This document shows positions 46,366-55,284 of a DNA stretch of 64,000 nucleotides, one piece after another. The position numbers were made by a program, and so were the translations under genes. The notes beneath the pieces are model-generated. The model made no database searches. It saw only the letters and a list, made by a program, of their open reading frames with translations, and was not told where the DNA came from. Origin of the DNA: Teichococcus coralli (GTDB lineage Bacteria; Pseudomonadota; Alphaproteobacteria; Acetobacterales; Acetobacteraceae); NCBI RefSeq assembly GCF_009829925.1, contig NZ_SNVJ01000013.1, positions 62,001-126,000 of the forward strand, given 5' to 3'. Position 1 is the first letter of the stretch. Every line of letters begins with the position of its first letter.

Positions 46366-46477
46366 CCTGCGGACGCTGCGGCGCGGGAACTTCGGCCCGC
46401 CTGCGCCGTTGCACTGCCGACGTTACGGTGGCGCGCCAGAACGGCGCCCGCCACCCTTCAGCGACGGGGACCCTGTC

Positions 46478-47515
46478 ATGTCGTTCTTCAGCCGGTCAAA
46501 GACCGCCCGCGGCGCACCACGCGCAACTTCCAGAGAACCGGCCGAGCAGCGCGCCGAGGAAAGCCCGGAGGACCGCCGCGCGCTTGGGCGGGAGGCCCGC
46601 GAGCCCTCGCAGATCCCGCGGCGCGGCTGGTGGAGCATCCTGAAGCGCAGCGCCATCGAGGCCAACAACGACCGGGTGATGACCGAGGCCGCCGGCATCA
46701 CCTTCTACGCGCTGCTGTCGCTGTTCCCGGCGCTGACGGCGATGGTCTCGATCTACGGCCTCTTCGCCGACCCGCAGACGGTGCAGCAGCATGTCAGCAT
46801 GCTGGCCGGCTTCGTGCCCGGCGGTGGCATGGACATCATCAACGAGCAGCTCCAGCGCGTGACCACGAGCCAGACCGGCGCGCTCGGCTTCGGCGCCATC
46901 GCCGGCCTGCTGGTGGCGCTCTGGAGCTCCAACCAGGGCACCAAGGCGATGTTCGACGCCCTGAACGTCGTCTACGAGGAGAAGGAGAAGCGCAGCTTCA
47001 TCCTCCTCACGGTGACCACGCTGGCCTTCACCCTGGGCGCGCTGGTCTTCACCCTGCTGTCCATCGCCGCCATCGTGGTGGTGCCGGTGGTGCTGAACTT
47101 CGTCGGCCTGGGCAGCGCCGCCGAATGGCTGCTGCGGATCGCGCGCTGGCCGCTGCTGCTGCTGGGCATCACGGTGCTGCTGGCGGCGCTCTACCGCTTC
47201 GGGCCCAGCCGCGAGAAGGCGCGCTGGCGCTGGGTGACCTGGGGCAGCGGCTTCGCCGCCATCCTCTGGGCGCTGCTGTCCTTCGGCTTCTCCTTCTACG
47301 TCAGCAACTTCGGCAACTACGACGCCACCTACGGCTCGCTGGGCGCCGTGATCGGCTTCATGACCTGGATGTGGCTTTCCGGCATCGTGGTGCTGCTTGG
47401 GGCCGAGCTGAACGCCGAGATGGAGCACCAGACCGCGAGCGACACCACCACCGGCCCGGAACAGCGCATGGGCCAGCGCGGCGCCCGGATGGCGGACACC
47501 GTGGCCAAGAGCTGA
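46478..47515 (+). CDS. YihY/BrkB-family inner membrane protein
   Basis: 345 residues. A charged N-terminus, then six membrane segments with the family pattern AAGITFYALLSLFPALTAMV, LLVALWSSNQGTKAMFDALN, VNVVYEEKEKRS-like region, and GSLGAVIGFMTWMWLSGIVV near the end, followed by LLGAELNAEMEHQT. Formerly considered RNase BN; function still unclear. Good GGGGA upstream of the ATG at 46478. The gene begins 112 bp after the GNAT stop. Confidence 0.9.
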   Translation: MSFFSRSKTARGAPRATSREPAEQRAEESPEDRRALGREAREPSQIPRRGWWSILKRSAIEANNDRVMTEAAGITFYALLSLFPALTAMVSIYGLFADPQTVQQHVSMLAGFVPGGGMDIINEQLQRVTTSQTGALGFGAIAGLLVALWSSNQGTKAMFDALNVVYEEKEKRSFILLTVTTLAFTLGALVFTLLSIAAIVVVPVVLNFVGLGSAAEWLLRIARWPLLLLGITVLLAALYRFGPSREKARWRWVTWGSGFAAILWALLSFGFSFYVSNFGNYDATYGSLGAVIGFMTWMWLSGIVVLLGAELNAEMEHQTASDTTTGPEQRMGQRGARMADTVAKS

Positions 47516-47936
47516 TCCCGCCCGGCCGCTGTGCTGCTGCGCCGCTGTGCTGCTGCGCCGCTGCGATGCCGTGATGCGGCCGTCGCGCCTGGCGGCCCCG
47601 CCCAGGCCGAGGGCCGGGGGGCCGAGTTCCGGGGGGCCGCGGGCGCGGGACCGGCGCGCCGGCCACGCCGCGCCGCCCCCTCCACGCCGCCCCCTCCACG
47701 CCATGGCCGTGTCGCCGCCCGGCGCTCCGCGCGGCCGGCGACAATCCGGTCCCGCCGCACGTGCCGGAGCTGCCGCGCGCCCGCCGCGCGGGCGGCGGCA
47801 ACTTTCGCGGGGGGCGGGGGGTTCCCGCGCAGCGGAGCCATGGCGGTGCGGCGGAAACGTCCCGGCGCTTGCCGTCCCCCGCCGCCCCGCCTACCCCTGG
47901 GGCGAGAGACGACTGCCCCCTGCGGAGAGCCCCTGG
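47516..47936. other. 421-bp GC-rich non-coding stretch with short tandem repeats
   Basis: A 16-bp unit GCCGCTGTGCTGCTGC is repeated twice and partly a third time at about 47524-47568, directly after the YihY stop. A 14-bp unit GCCCCCTCCACGCC is repeated at about 47673-47702. Otherwise extremely G+C-rich with no gene or clear terminator. The next gene has its own ribosome binding site at about 47923. Confidence 0.5.
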
Positions 47937-48452
47937 ATGCCGCTACGCGAAGCGACCCCTGACGACCTGCCGGCCATGACCGCGATCTACGCCCATCATG
48001 TCCTGACCGGCACCGGCACCTTCGAGGAGGTTCCCCCCGGCCAGGAGGAGATCGCCGCCCGCATGGCCCGCATCCGCCAGGCCAACTGCGCCTGGCTGGT
48101 GGCCGAGGAGCGGGACGAGGTGCTGGGCTACGGCTATTTCAGCCCGCTGCGGGAGCGCTCCGCCTATCGCTTCTCGGTGGAGGACTCGATCTACGTCCGG
48201 CACGACGTGCACGGCCAGGGCCTCGGCAAGAGCCTGGTGGCAGGCCTGCTGGAGCGCGCCGAGCAGGCGGGCTTCCGGCAGATGTTCGCCGTGATCGGCG
48301 ATTCCGAGAATGTCGGCTCGATCGGCCTGCATCTTTCCCTGGGCTTCCGCCAGGTCGGCCTGTTGCGCAGCGCGGGGCTGAAATTCGGCCGCTGGCTGGA
48401 TGTGGTGTACATGCAGCGCAGCCTGGGGGTGGGCGACAAGATGCCGCCGTAA
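47937..48452 (+). CDS. GNAT acetyltransferase, phosphinothricin acetyltransferase-like
   Basis: 171 residues, the length of PAT/Bar-type proteins. REATPDDLPAMTAIYAHHVL and TGTGTFEEVPP at the start, YGYFSPLRERSAYRFSVEDS, IYVRHDVHGQGLGKSLVAGL (acetyl-CoA) and SIGLHLSLGFRQVGLLRSAG all match the phosphinothricin/methionine sulfoximine acetyltransferase group. It acetylates an amino acid analogue or amine. GGAGAG precedes the ATG. Confidence 0.9.
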   Translation: MPLREATPDDLPAMTAIYAHHVLTGTGTFEEVPPGQEEIAARMARIRQANCAWLVAEERDEVLGYGYFSPLRERSAYRFSVEDSIYVRHDVHGQGLGKSLVAGLLERAEQAGFRQMFAVIGDSENVGSIGLHLSLGFRQVGLLRSAGLKFGRWLDVVYMQRSLGVGDKMPP

Positions 48453-48552
48453 CAGGAACTTAGGGCCGTATTCTCCCGCTTCGGCTGCGCGGCGGCGGAA
48501 ACGTTTCGCGCTGCCCGGCATTGCAGTGTGCAGTGCGAAAAGGGAGAGGCCC

Positions 48553-49683
48553 GTGCTCCACCAATTCGACGCCGCCGCCCGGCGCGTCGTCGCCTCGCTG
48601 GACTGGGCGCCGTCCTGGCTGATCAGCCTGCTGATCCTGGCGGCTGCGCTGCTGCTTGCCGTCGGCGTCAACCGGGTGATCTACCGGGTGCTGAACCGGA
48701 TGGCGCAGAAGCACGCCCTGTTCTGGCGCTCCCTGGTGCAGCGCACGGAAGGGCTGAGCCGGCTCGCCCTGATCGTGCTGTTCCTCAGCGTCGCCGCCAC
48801 CATCGCGCCGCTGAGCGTGGCGCAGGCGGGCGCGCTGCGCCACGTGCTGGCGATCTGCTTCATCTGCCTGGTCGGCTGGGTGGCGATGATCACGCTGCAC
48901 ATCTGGACCACAGTCTATCTGCGGCGCTTCAAGCTGGATTCCGAGGACAACCTGCTGGCGCGCAAGCATGCCACGCAGTCGCGCATCCTGAAGCGGGTGG
49001 CGGGCACGCTGATCGTGCTCATCACCGCGTCCGCGGCGCTGATGACCTTCGACAGCGTGCGGCAATACGGCGTTTCGCTGCTGGCTTCCGCCGGCGCCGC
49101 CGGCCTGGTCGTCGGCCTCGCGCTGCAGCCCTTGCTGAAGAACCTGATCGCCGGCATCCAGCTCGCCGTCACCCAGCCGATCCGCCTGGAGGATGCCGTC
49201 ATCGTTGAGGGCGAGTGGGGCAATGTGGAGGAGATCACCTCCACCTATGTCGTGGTGCGGCTGTGGGACTGGCGCCGCATGGTGCTGCCGCTCAGCTACT
49301 TCATCGAGCATCCCTTCCAGAACTGGACGCGCGAGAGCTCCTCGCTGATCGGCACGGTGATGTTCTACCTGGACTACACCGCGCCGGTGGAGGCGATGCG
49401 GCGCAAGCTGGAGGAGGTCGCCCGCGCCTCCAGGCTCTGGGACCGCCGCGTGGTAAACATGCAGGTCACCGATTTCCGCCCAAACGTCATGGAGGTGCGC
49501 ATGCTGGTTTCCGCCAGCAACGCCGGCCGCGCCTTCGACCTGCGCTGCGAGGTGCGGGAGAAGATGATCGCCTGGCTGCAGGCGGAACACCCCGGCGCGC
49601 TGCCGCGCCAGCGCGCCGAGATCGACCGCCTGCCGAAGGGCGCGGCCTGGGCCGGCGAGCGTGCCGTGGCCGCCGGGAACTGA
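48553..49683 (+). CDS. MscS-family mechanosensitive ion channel
   Basis: 376 residues. Four or five membrane segments, with the pore-lining TM3 GAAGLVVGLALQPLLKNLIA, then GIQLAVTQPIRLEDAVIVEG and the cytoplasmic beta domain (EWGNVEEITSTYVVVRLWDW, RRMVLPLSYFIEHPFQNWTR). Gates under membrane tension. Start is GTG at 48553, strongly supported by AGGGAGAGG directly upstream. Confidence 0.93.
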   Translation: MLHQFDAAARRVVASLDWAPSWLISLLILAAALLLAVGVNRVIYRVLNRMAQKHALFWRSLVQRTEGLSRLALIVLFLSVAATIAPLSVAQAGALRHVLAICFICLVGWVAMITLHIWTTVYLRRFKLDSEDNLLARKHATQSRILKRVAGTLIVLITASAALMTFDSVRQYGVSLLASAGAAGLVVGLALQPLLKNLIAGIQLAVTQPIRLEDAVIVEGEWGNVEEITSTYVVVRLWDWRRMVLPLSYFIEHPFQNWTRESSSLIGTVMFYLDYTAPVEAMRRKLEEVARASRLWDRRVVNMQVTDFRPNVMEVRMLVSASNAGRAFDLRCEVREKMIAWLQAEHPGALPRQRAEIDRLPKGAAWAGERAVAAGN

Positions 49684-49687
49684 ACAA

Positions 49688-49828
49688 GGCTGGAGCGATG
49701 AATTTCCCCCCCATCGAGCCCACGCGTTCGATCCCTTCATTCTCCTTCGGGGTTTCCCGCGCCGGCGGCCGGCGCCAAGGCTGACAAAACGAAGATGGCG
49801 GTCCGGGGGAATTCCTTTCCCCGGCTTC
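49688..49828. repeat. dispersed intergenic element, family A, copy 6 (short)
   Basis: Left end GGAGCGATGAATTTCCCCCC, right end CAAAACGAAGATGGCGGTCC then GGGGGAATTCCTTTCCCC. The interior is shortened and diverged. Located between convergent mscS and DUF1194 genes, as copies 2, 4 and 5 are. Confidence 0.65.
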
Positions 49829-49847
49829 TTTCCGCCCCGGGCGCGGC

Positions 49848-50462
49848 TCAGGCCACCATCCCGCCCATGATCTCCCGCCGCAGCTTGCGCCGGATGGCAT
49901 CGGCGAAGTCGGCGTAATCGGCGCAGTGCATGGCGAAGGCGCCGGGGCCGCCGATCACCTCGGCCTCGTAGTGCCCGAGCAGGTCCGGCTCCTCGTTCAG
50001 CACCGCCAGGCCGTTGATGGTCACGCCCGCGGCCACGCCGATGTCGCGCACCGGCCCGGGCGGGCGCCCCTGGTTGTGCGCCCCGTCGCCGGAAACGTCG
50101 AGCACCAGCCGGCTCGCCTCGCCGGCGAAGCGTCCCAGCAGCGCCAGCCCGGCCGCCATGCCCGGCCCAAGGGCGGTGGCGCCGGGCGCCGGCAGCCGGG
50201 GCGCGTTCTCGATGGCATCGGCCAGGGCGCCGGCCTCGGCCACGCCGCCAACTCGCATCCAGGGCACGGCGACATCCTGCGCGCCCGACCAGAACAGCAC
50301 CGCGACCCCCACCGCGCCCCGCGGCCCGGCGGCACAGGCACCGGCGATGTCCGGCGCCCGGAAGGCGCCTGCCAGCCCGCCGATCATCAGCCCGAACTCG
50401 TCGTAATCGACGCTGGCCGAGACATCCACGGCGAGGCAAAGCGCGAGGTCAACCGGCTGCAT
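49848..50462 (-). CDS. DUF1194/VWA-like protein
   Basis: 204 residues: starts directly with a beta strand and a MIDAS-like motif LALCLAVDVSASVDYDEF (D-x-S-x-S), then ALGPGMAAGLALLGRF, LVLDVSGDGAHNQGRPPGPV and GVTINGLAVLNEEPDLLGHY. This is the DUF1194 pattern of von Willebrand A-like domains. Most family members carry a signal peptide; here none is visible, so it may be cytoplasmic or its start misplaced (no better start upstream). Function unknown. Confidence 0.85.
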   Translation of the reverse strand: MQPVDLALCLAVDVSASVDYDEFGLMIGGLAGAFRAPDIAGACAAGPRGAVGVAVLFWSGAQDVAVPWMRVGGVAEAGALADAIENAPRLPAPGATALGPGMAAGLALLGRFAGEASRLVLDVSGDGAHNQGRPPGPVRDIGVAAGVTINGLAVLNEEPDLLGHYEAEVIGGPGAFAMHCADYADFADAIRRKLRREIMGGMVA

Positions 50463-50625
50463 GGATGTTCTCTCCTGAAGGCTAGAACGAAAAAAGGCAT
50501 AAAAAGGGCGAATTTCGGGCGAAATTTCGAACCTTCCGGCGGGCGGCGTGTTCAGTCCCCACGGCCTCGCGCCGGGTCCGCGCCCTCCCGGCGTGGCCGC
50601 TCAACAAAGCACGGGAGAAGACACC

Positions 50626-51561
50626 ATGCGTCCCACCAGCCTGATTTCCCGCACCGCCTTCGCAGCCTTCTGCCTGGCGCCCTGGATGGCGGCCGCCCAG
50701 ACGGCCCCCGGCGCTTCCCAGCCGAACGCGGCGGCGACGCGGCCGTCCGGCGGCGCCGCGCAACAGCAGGCGCGCGCCGGCCAGCAGGACGTGGCGCAGC
50801 AGTGCCTGAAGGACCTGCAGGCCTTCCGCGACCAGGTGGGCCAGGATGGCTACTGGCTCAGCGGCTATCGCCGCGGCTATGGCTGGGGCTGGACCGGCGG
50901 CCTCGCCGCGGCGCCTTCCGCCACCACGCCGGGCGGTGCCGTCGCCGGCGCCACGCCGGGCAGCACCGCCGCCGCCCCCTGGGGCAACGTCAACTGGCGG
51001 ATGGCGCCGGCGCGGGCGCTCAACGCCCTGCAGAACGCCGCCGTCGTCATGGCGCAGCGCGGCAACGAGCAGGGCTGCCAAGTGGTGCTCAACGAGCTTC
51101 GCGGCAGCTACGACCAGTACGCGAAGGACATGCGCGACGCGGGCGTCAAGCCCGGCGAGGTCAACTCCTATCGCACGCAGCAGCTGGCCGCGGCCAGGCC
51201 GGTGGCCCAGATGCAGGGCGGCTTCCGCGCCGACAACATCACCGACACGGATCTCCGCAACCCGCAGGATCAGTACCTCGGCAACATCAGGGACGTGATC
51301 GTCAACCCCTCCAGCGGCCAGATCAGCTACGTCGTCGTCGAGCGCGGCGGCTTCCTGGGCCTTGGCGAGGACTATGTGGCGGTGCCGTGGAAGCAGCTCA
51401 GCGCCACCCCGCAGATGGACGCCTTCGTGCTCAAGGCCAAGCCCGAGACGCTGGAGCAGGCGCCGAAGGTGGACCCGGAGAGCTTCGCCTCCGCAAGCGG
51501 CTACTCCACCCAGACGCAGCAGATCGACAAGTTCTGGCAGCAGCACGGCCAGGGCGGCTGA
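50626..51561 (+). CDS. secreted PRC-barrel domain protein
   Basis: 311 residues. Signal peptide (ISRTAFAAFCLAPWMAAAQT). Mature region with GQQDVAQQCLKDLQAFRDQV, a Gly/Trp/Tyr-rich stretch (GYRRGYGWGWTGGL), a helical part, then a PRC-barrel at about 205-270 (GFRADNITDTDLRNPQDQYL, GNIRDVIVNPSSGQISYVVV, ERGGFLGLGEDYVAVPW). Common stress-associated periplasmic proteins with unclear role. GGGAGAAG precedes the ATG at 50626. Confidence 0.85.
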   Translation: MRPTSLISRTAFAAFCLAPWMAAAQTAPGASQPNAAATRPSGGAAQQQARAGQQDVAQQCLKDLQAFRDQVGQDGYWLSGYRRGYGWGWTGGLAAAPSATTPGGAVAGATPGSTAAAPWGNVNWRMAPARALNALQNAAVVMAQRGNEQGCQVVLNELRGSYDQYAKDMRDAGVKPGEVNSYRTQQLAAARPVAQMQGGFRADNITDTDLRNPQDQYLGNIRDVIVNPSSGQISYVVVERGGFLGLGEDYVAVPWKQLSATPQMDAFVLKAKPETLEQAPKVDPESFASASGYSTQTQQIDKFWQQHGQGG

Positions 51562-51571
51562 ACCGAAGCCG

Positions 51572-51600
51572 GGCGGAGGGGGCGTCGTGCCCCCTCCGCC
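51572..51600 (+). terminator. GC hairpin after the PRC-barrel gene
   Basis: Perfect 12-bp stem (GGCGGAGGGGGC / GCCCCCTCCGCC) with a five-base loop, 10 bp after the stop codon and 25 bp before the next gene. No T run follows, so termination may be partial. Confidence 0.6.
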
Positions 51601-51624
51601 CTCCACAGCGGGAACTGACCCACC

Positions 51625-52140
51625 ATGTTCTTTGACTCCTGGGCCGGGCTGGCGCGGGTCCTGGTTGTTGGCACCCTGGCCTATGTGGCGCTGGTGGTGT
51701 TGCTGCGCGTTTCCGGCAAGCGCACCCTGGCCAAGCTCAACGCCTTCGACTTCATTGTCACCGTGGCGCTCGGCTCCACCCTGGCCACGGTGCTGCTGAG
51801 CAAGTCCGTCGCCCTCGTGGAAGGCATCCTTGCCTTCGCCCTGCTCGCGGGGCTGCAATTCCTGGTGGCCTGGCTTTCCGTGCGCTCGGAGCGGTTCGAT
51901 GCGCTGGTCAAGTCGGAGCCGGTGCTGCTGCTGCACCAGGGCCGCTTCCTGGACGGTGCGCTGCGGGCGCAGCGCGTCACGCGGGATGAGGTGCTCTCCG
52001 CCCTGCGCGGCCAGGGCTTCGCCCGGCCCGACCAGGTCAGCGCGGTGGTGCTGGAGACCGACGGCACGCTGAGCGTGCTGGGCGCGCAGCGCCTGGAGGG
52101 CGACGCCCGCCCGCCCGGCGTCAGGCGGTCCCCGGCCTGA
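51625..52140 (+). CDS. YetF/DUF421-family membrane protein
   Basis: 171 residues. Two or three N-terminal membrane segments (LARVLVVGTLAYVALVVLLR, FDFIVTVALGSTLATVLLS) and a soluble C-terminal YetF domain (VKSEPVLLLHQGRFLDGALR, TRDEVLSALRGQGFARPDQV, SAVVLETDGTLSVL). The motif RVSGKRTLAKLNAFDFIVTV is characteristic. Role unknown; sometimes associated with stress genes. Confidence 0.9.
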   Translation: MFFDSWAGLARVLVVGTLAYVALVVLLRVSGKRTLAKLNAFDFIVTVALGSTLATVLLSKSVALVEGILAFALLAGLQFLVAWLSVRSERFDALVKSEPVLLLHQGRFLDGALRAQRVTRDEVLSALRGQGFARPDQVSAVVLETDGTLSVLGAQRLEGDARPPGVRRSPA

Positions 52141-52360
52141 GCGCCGCGCCGGCGCAATCTTCCGCGCCACCCATTGATCCGGATTGCCGCGTCCTCATCT
52201 GCGAGGGCTGCGTCCTGCCGCTTCGCGGGCAAGGCGCGCCGTGCCGGACGGCTTTTCCTTTGCATGGGCGGAGGCAGGCTGCTCTTCTTTCGCGCGCAGG
52301 CGGCGGGTCCGGTGGTGTGAAGCCCGCATGGCCGGCGGCGGCGCCAGGCGACGAGGCAGG
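52141..52360. other. 220-bp non-coding gap before exoD-like gene
   Basis: GC-rich with no evident gene; an AT-richer patch at about 52250-52300 may carry the exoD promoter. GAGGCAGG at 52353-52360 is the ribosome binding site of the next gene. Confidence 0.35.
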
Positions 52361-53068
52361 ATGATGGATGGAACCGCCGGTGCGCCCGCGCCGCGAACCG
52401 GAATGGAGAGGCTTCGGCAGCCCGCGGCGCCGCAGGCTGTGCCGCCGCCTGGTCCGGGGGGGCATGGCGCCTCCGAGGGGGCGCCGATCACCCGCATCAT
52501 CGCCGAGGTGGCCGCCACCTTCCCGGGCGAGCGGATCAGCCTGGGCGAGATGGCCGGGGCCTTCGGCGACCGCGGCTTCGGCCTGCTGATCCTGCTGCTC
52601 TGCCTGCCCAGCCTGCTGCCGGGCATGGCCAGCGTCTTCGGCCTGCCCATGCTGCTCCTCGGGCTGCAGATGGGCCTGGGCTGGCGGCAGCCGCAGCTTC
52701 CGGGCTTCCTGGCCCGCAAGACGGTGCGCCGCACCGACCTGCTGCGCCTGGCCTCCGCCTCCTCGCGCGGCCTGCGCTTCGTCGAGCGCTTCGTCCGCCC
52801 CCGCCCGGGCTGGTGCGCCGGCCCGCTGGGCGACCGGATGGTCGGCTGGCTGACGGTCTACGCGGCGCTGATGCTGATCCTGCCCGGCCCCGGCACCAAC
52901 GGGCCGCCAGCCTTCGGCACCATCATCATGGCGCTTGGCGTGGTGGAGCAGGACAGCCGCGTCACCGCCGCCGGCCTTGTTGTCACCCTGGCCGGCTGCC
53001 TTTTCGCCAGCGGCGTGCTGCTGGCGCTGTGCTGGATGGGGCTGCGGGCGCTCGGCTGGCTGTTCTGA
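52361..53068 (+). CDS. exoD: ExoD-family membrane protein (exopolysaccharide synthesis)
   Basis: 235 residues. A proline-rich start, then the ExoD pattern: RISLGEMAGAFGDRGFGLLI, LCLPSLLPGMASVFGLPMLL, LARKTVRRTDLLRLASASS and LILPGPGTNGPPAFGTIIMA, with 4-5 membrane helices. In Sinorhizobium ExoD affects EPS production and alkali tolerance. It is 22 kb from the main polysaccharide locus. Two ATGs in tandem at 52361; Met15 is an alternative. Confidence 0.88.
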   Translation: MMDGTAGAPAPRTGMERLRQPAAPQAVPPPGPGGHGASEGAPITRIIAEVAATFPGERISLGEMAGAFGDRGFGLLILLLCLPSLLPGMASVFGLPMLLLGLQMGLGWRQPQLPGFLARKTVRRTDLLRLASASSRGLRFVERFVRPRPGWCAGPLGDRMVGWLTVYAALMLILPGPGTNGPPAFGTIIMALGVVEQDSRVTAAGLVVTLAGCLFASGVLLALCWMGLRALGWLF

Positions 53069-53129
53069 GGCCGGCTTCGCCCCAGGAGCGCATCCCGGGC
53101 CGCACCCTGGCGCCGCACCTCCGGGGGCC

Positions 53130-54023
53130 TCACCCGGCCGCCATCCGCCGCTCCAGCAGGTCGAGCAGCGCGCGGGCGGCCGGCCCTGGCGCGGCGCCGC
53201 GCCGCAGCACCACCCCCGTCGCCCGCTCCACCCGCGGCCCGCCGATGGGGCGCGCCACCAGCACCGGGTGCGGCGCCCGCGGCAGCGCCAGCCGCGGCAC
53301 CACCGCCGGCCCCAGCCCCGCCTCGGCGAGCCCGAGGCTGGTCGAGAGGTGCTCCGCCTCGTAGTGCCAGTTCGGCTGGATGCCCTGCGGCAGCAGCGCG
53401 CGGTCCAGGATCAGCCGGTTGCCCGAGCGGCGCGAGACCCCCACCAGCTTCTCCCCCGCCAGGTCCGCCCATTGCAGGCTGCGCCGCCGCGCCAGCGGGT
53501 GGTCGCGCCGGCAGGCCAGCACGAAGGGGTCGCGCCGCAGCGGGCGGAACTCCACCTCGGGCTGGCCGGCGCCCTCCATGCCGATGCCGAACTCCACCCC
53601 GCCGCTGGCCACCGCGTCCACCACCCCGTCGGCCGAGAGGTCCATCACCCGCACGCGCACGGCGGGGAAGCGGCGGGCGAAGTCGGCCAGGGTCGCCGGC
53701 AGGAAGTAGTAGGCGGCGGTGGGGATGCAGGCGATGGTGACCAGCCCGCGCCGCCGCGCCGCCGTCTCGCGGATGCCGAGCAGGCTTTCCTCCAGCTCGT
53801 CGAGCAGCCGCCGCGCGCGCGGCAGGAACTCGCGCCCGGTCGGCGTCAGCGCCACGCGCCGCGTCGAGCGCGCCAGCAGCGCCACGCCCAGCTCCTCCTC
53901 CAGCGCCGAGAGCCGGCGCGACACCGCCGGCAGCGAGAGGTGCAGCGTTTCCGTCGCGCGCGTCAGGCTTTCCGCCTCGGCCACGGCGACAAAGGTGCGG
54001 AGCTGGTCGAGATCAATCGCCAT
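53130..54023 (-). CDS. LysR-family transcriptional regulator
   Basis: 297 residues. HTH at about 1-60 (LDQLRTFVAVAEAESLTRAT, LHLSLPAVSRRLSALEEELG), effector domain after about 90. Divergent from a PrpF/GalD-like gene across 110 bp; LysR regulators usually control such a divergent gene in response to a pathway metabolite. An inverted repeat with TTGC/GCAA lies in the gap. Confidence 0.93.
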   Translation of the reverse strand: MAIDLDQLRTFVAVAEAESLTRATETLHLSLPAVSRRLSALEEELGVALLARSTRRVALTPTGREFLPRARRLLDELEESLLGIRETAARRRGLVTIACIPTAAYYFLPATLADFARRFPAVRVRVMDLSADGVVDAVASGGVEFGIGMEGAGQPEVEFRPLRRDPFVLACRRDHPLARRRSLQWADLAGEKLVGVSRRSGNRLILDRALLPQGIQPNWHYEAEHLSTSLGLAEAGLGPAVVPRLALPRAPHPVLVARPIGGPRVERATGVVLRRGAAPGPAARALLDLLERRMAAG

Positions 54024-54133
54024 GGCGCGGCCATCCTTGCGTGTCACGCAAGAATTCTGCCGATCTTTGCACTTCAGCAAGAGCCGTTTCGGGCGCAGAG
54101 CTTCTTCCGCAAGATCAAAGCCCGGAAACGTCG
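54024..54133. promoter_or_regulatory. LysR-type divergent operator region
   Basis: CTTGCGTGTCACGCAAG (54036-54052) is a perfect 7-bp inverted repeat with a three-base spacer, immediately upstream of the LysR start. A weaker TTGC-N6-GCAA element follows at about 54066-54079. These fit the T-N11-A type sites of LysR regulators. Confidence 0.65.
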
Positions 54134-55246
54134 ATGCAGATCCGCCTCCCCTGCGTGCTGATGCGCGGCGGCACCAGCCGCGGCCCCTTCTTCCTCGCCA
54201 GCCACCTGCCGGCCGACCCGGCGCGGCGCGACGCCATGCTGCTGGCCGCCCTCGGCTCGCCGCACCCGCTGCAGATCGACGGCATCGGCGGCGGCAACAG
54301 CCTCACCAGCAAGGTCGCCATCGTCGGTCCCGCCAACGAGCCGGCGGCCGATGTCGAATACCTCTTCGCCCAGGTCGCCACCGACCGCGGCGTGGTGGAC
54401 ACCCGCCCGAACTGCGGCAACATGCTCGCCGGCGTCGGCCCCTTCGCCATCGAGGCCGGGCTGGTCGCGCCGCGCCACCCCGAGACGCTGGTGCGCATCC
54501 GCAACCGCAACACCGGCGCGCTGATCGAGGCGGTGGTGCAGACGCCGGACGGCCAGGTCACCTATGACGGCGCCGCCGCCATCGCCGGCGTGCCCGGCAC
54601 CGCCGCCCCGGTCGAGCTGCGCTTCCGCGACGTCGCCGGCAGCCGCACCGGCACGCTCTTCCCCACCGGCCTGCGCCAGGAGATCCTCGACGGCACCGCC
54701 GCCACGCTGATCGACGGCGCCATGCCGATGCTGCTGCTCGACGCCGCCGCGCTCGGCACCGACGCCACCCTGCCGCCGGAGGCGATCGAGGCCGACACCG
54801 CGCTGCTCCGCCGCATCGAGGCGCTGCGCCGCGAGGCCGGCCGCCGCATGGGCCTCGGCGACGTGTCCGACAGCGTCGTCCCCAAGCCCGCCCTGCTCGG
54901 CCCCGGCCGCGACGGCGCCACCCTCGCCGCCCGCTACCTGACGCCGCACGCGGTGCACCGCGCCATGGCGGTGACCGGCGGCATCACCCTGGCCATCGCC
55001 GCGCGGCTGCCAGGCACGCTCGCCCACCGCCTCGCCGCGCCGGGGGAGGGGCCGGGGGAGGGGCCGGGGGAGGAAGCCGTCCGCATCGCCCACCCCGCCG
55101 GGCTGCTGGAGATCGGCCTTTCGCTGGACGGCGAGGCGGTGCGCTGGGCCAGCGTGCTGCGCACCGCGCGCCGCATCTTCGAGGGCCACCTGCTGCTGCC
55201 CGCCACCGCCCTGCCGGCGACGCGCCCCGTCGCCGCCGCCGCCTGA
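54134..55246 (+). CDS. PrpF/4-oxalomesaconate tautomerase (GalD)-family protein
   Basis: 370 residues. Family blocks at the start (IRLPCVLMRGGTSRGPFFLA), LQIDGIGGGNSLTSKVAIVG, VDTRPNCGNMLAGVGPFAIE and the C-terminal AVTGGITLAIAARLPGT. PrpF/GalD proteins shift double bonds in tricarboxylate-like intermediates (cis/trans-aconitate, oxalomesaconate). A 12-bp unit repeated three times (about 55038-55072) inserts a PGEGPGEGPGEE stretch in a loop. Under probable control of the adjacent LysR regulator, with a TctC-type binding protein downstream. Confidence 0.88.
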   Translation: MQIRLPCVLMRGGTSRGPFFLASHLPADPARRDAMLLAALGSPHPLQIDGIGGGNSLTSKVAIVGPANEPAADVEYLFAQVATDRGVVDTRPNCGNMLAGVGPFAIEAGLVAPRHPETLVRIRNRNTGALIEAVVQTPDGQVTYDGAAAIAGVPGTAAPVELRFRDVAGSRTGTLFPTGLRQEILDGTAATLIDGAMPMLLLDAAALGTDATLPPEAIEADTALLRRIEALRREAGRRMGLGDVSDSVVPKPALLGPGRDGATLAARYLTPHAVHRAMAVTGGITLAIAARLPGTLAHRLAAPGEGPGEGPGEEAVRIAHPAGLLEIGLSLDGEAVRWASVLRTARRIFEGHLLLPATALPATRPVAAAA

Positions 55247-55284
55247 ACCCGCCCGCTCATAAAGTCCCGGAGGAAACCGAAGCC

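Noticed and set aside
54041..54133. 31-residue upstream extension of the PrpF-like gene
   Set aside because: It would read through the LysR operator region, and family similarity begins at the ATG at 54134.
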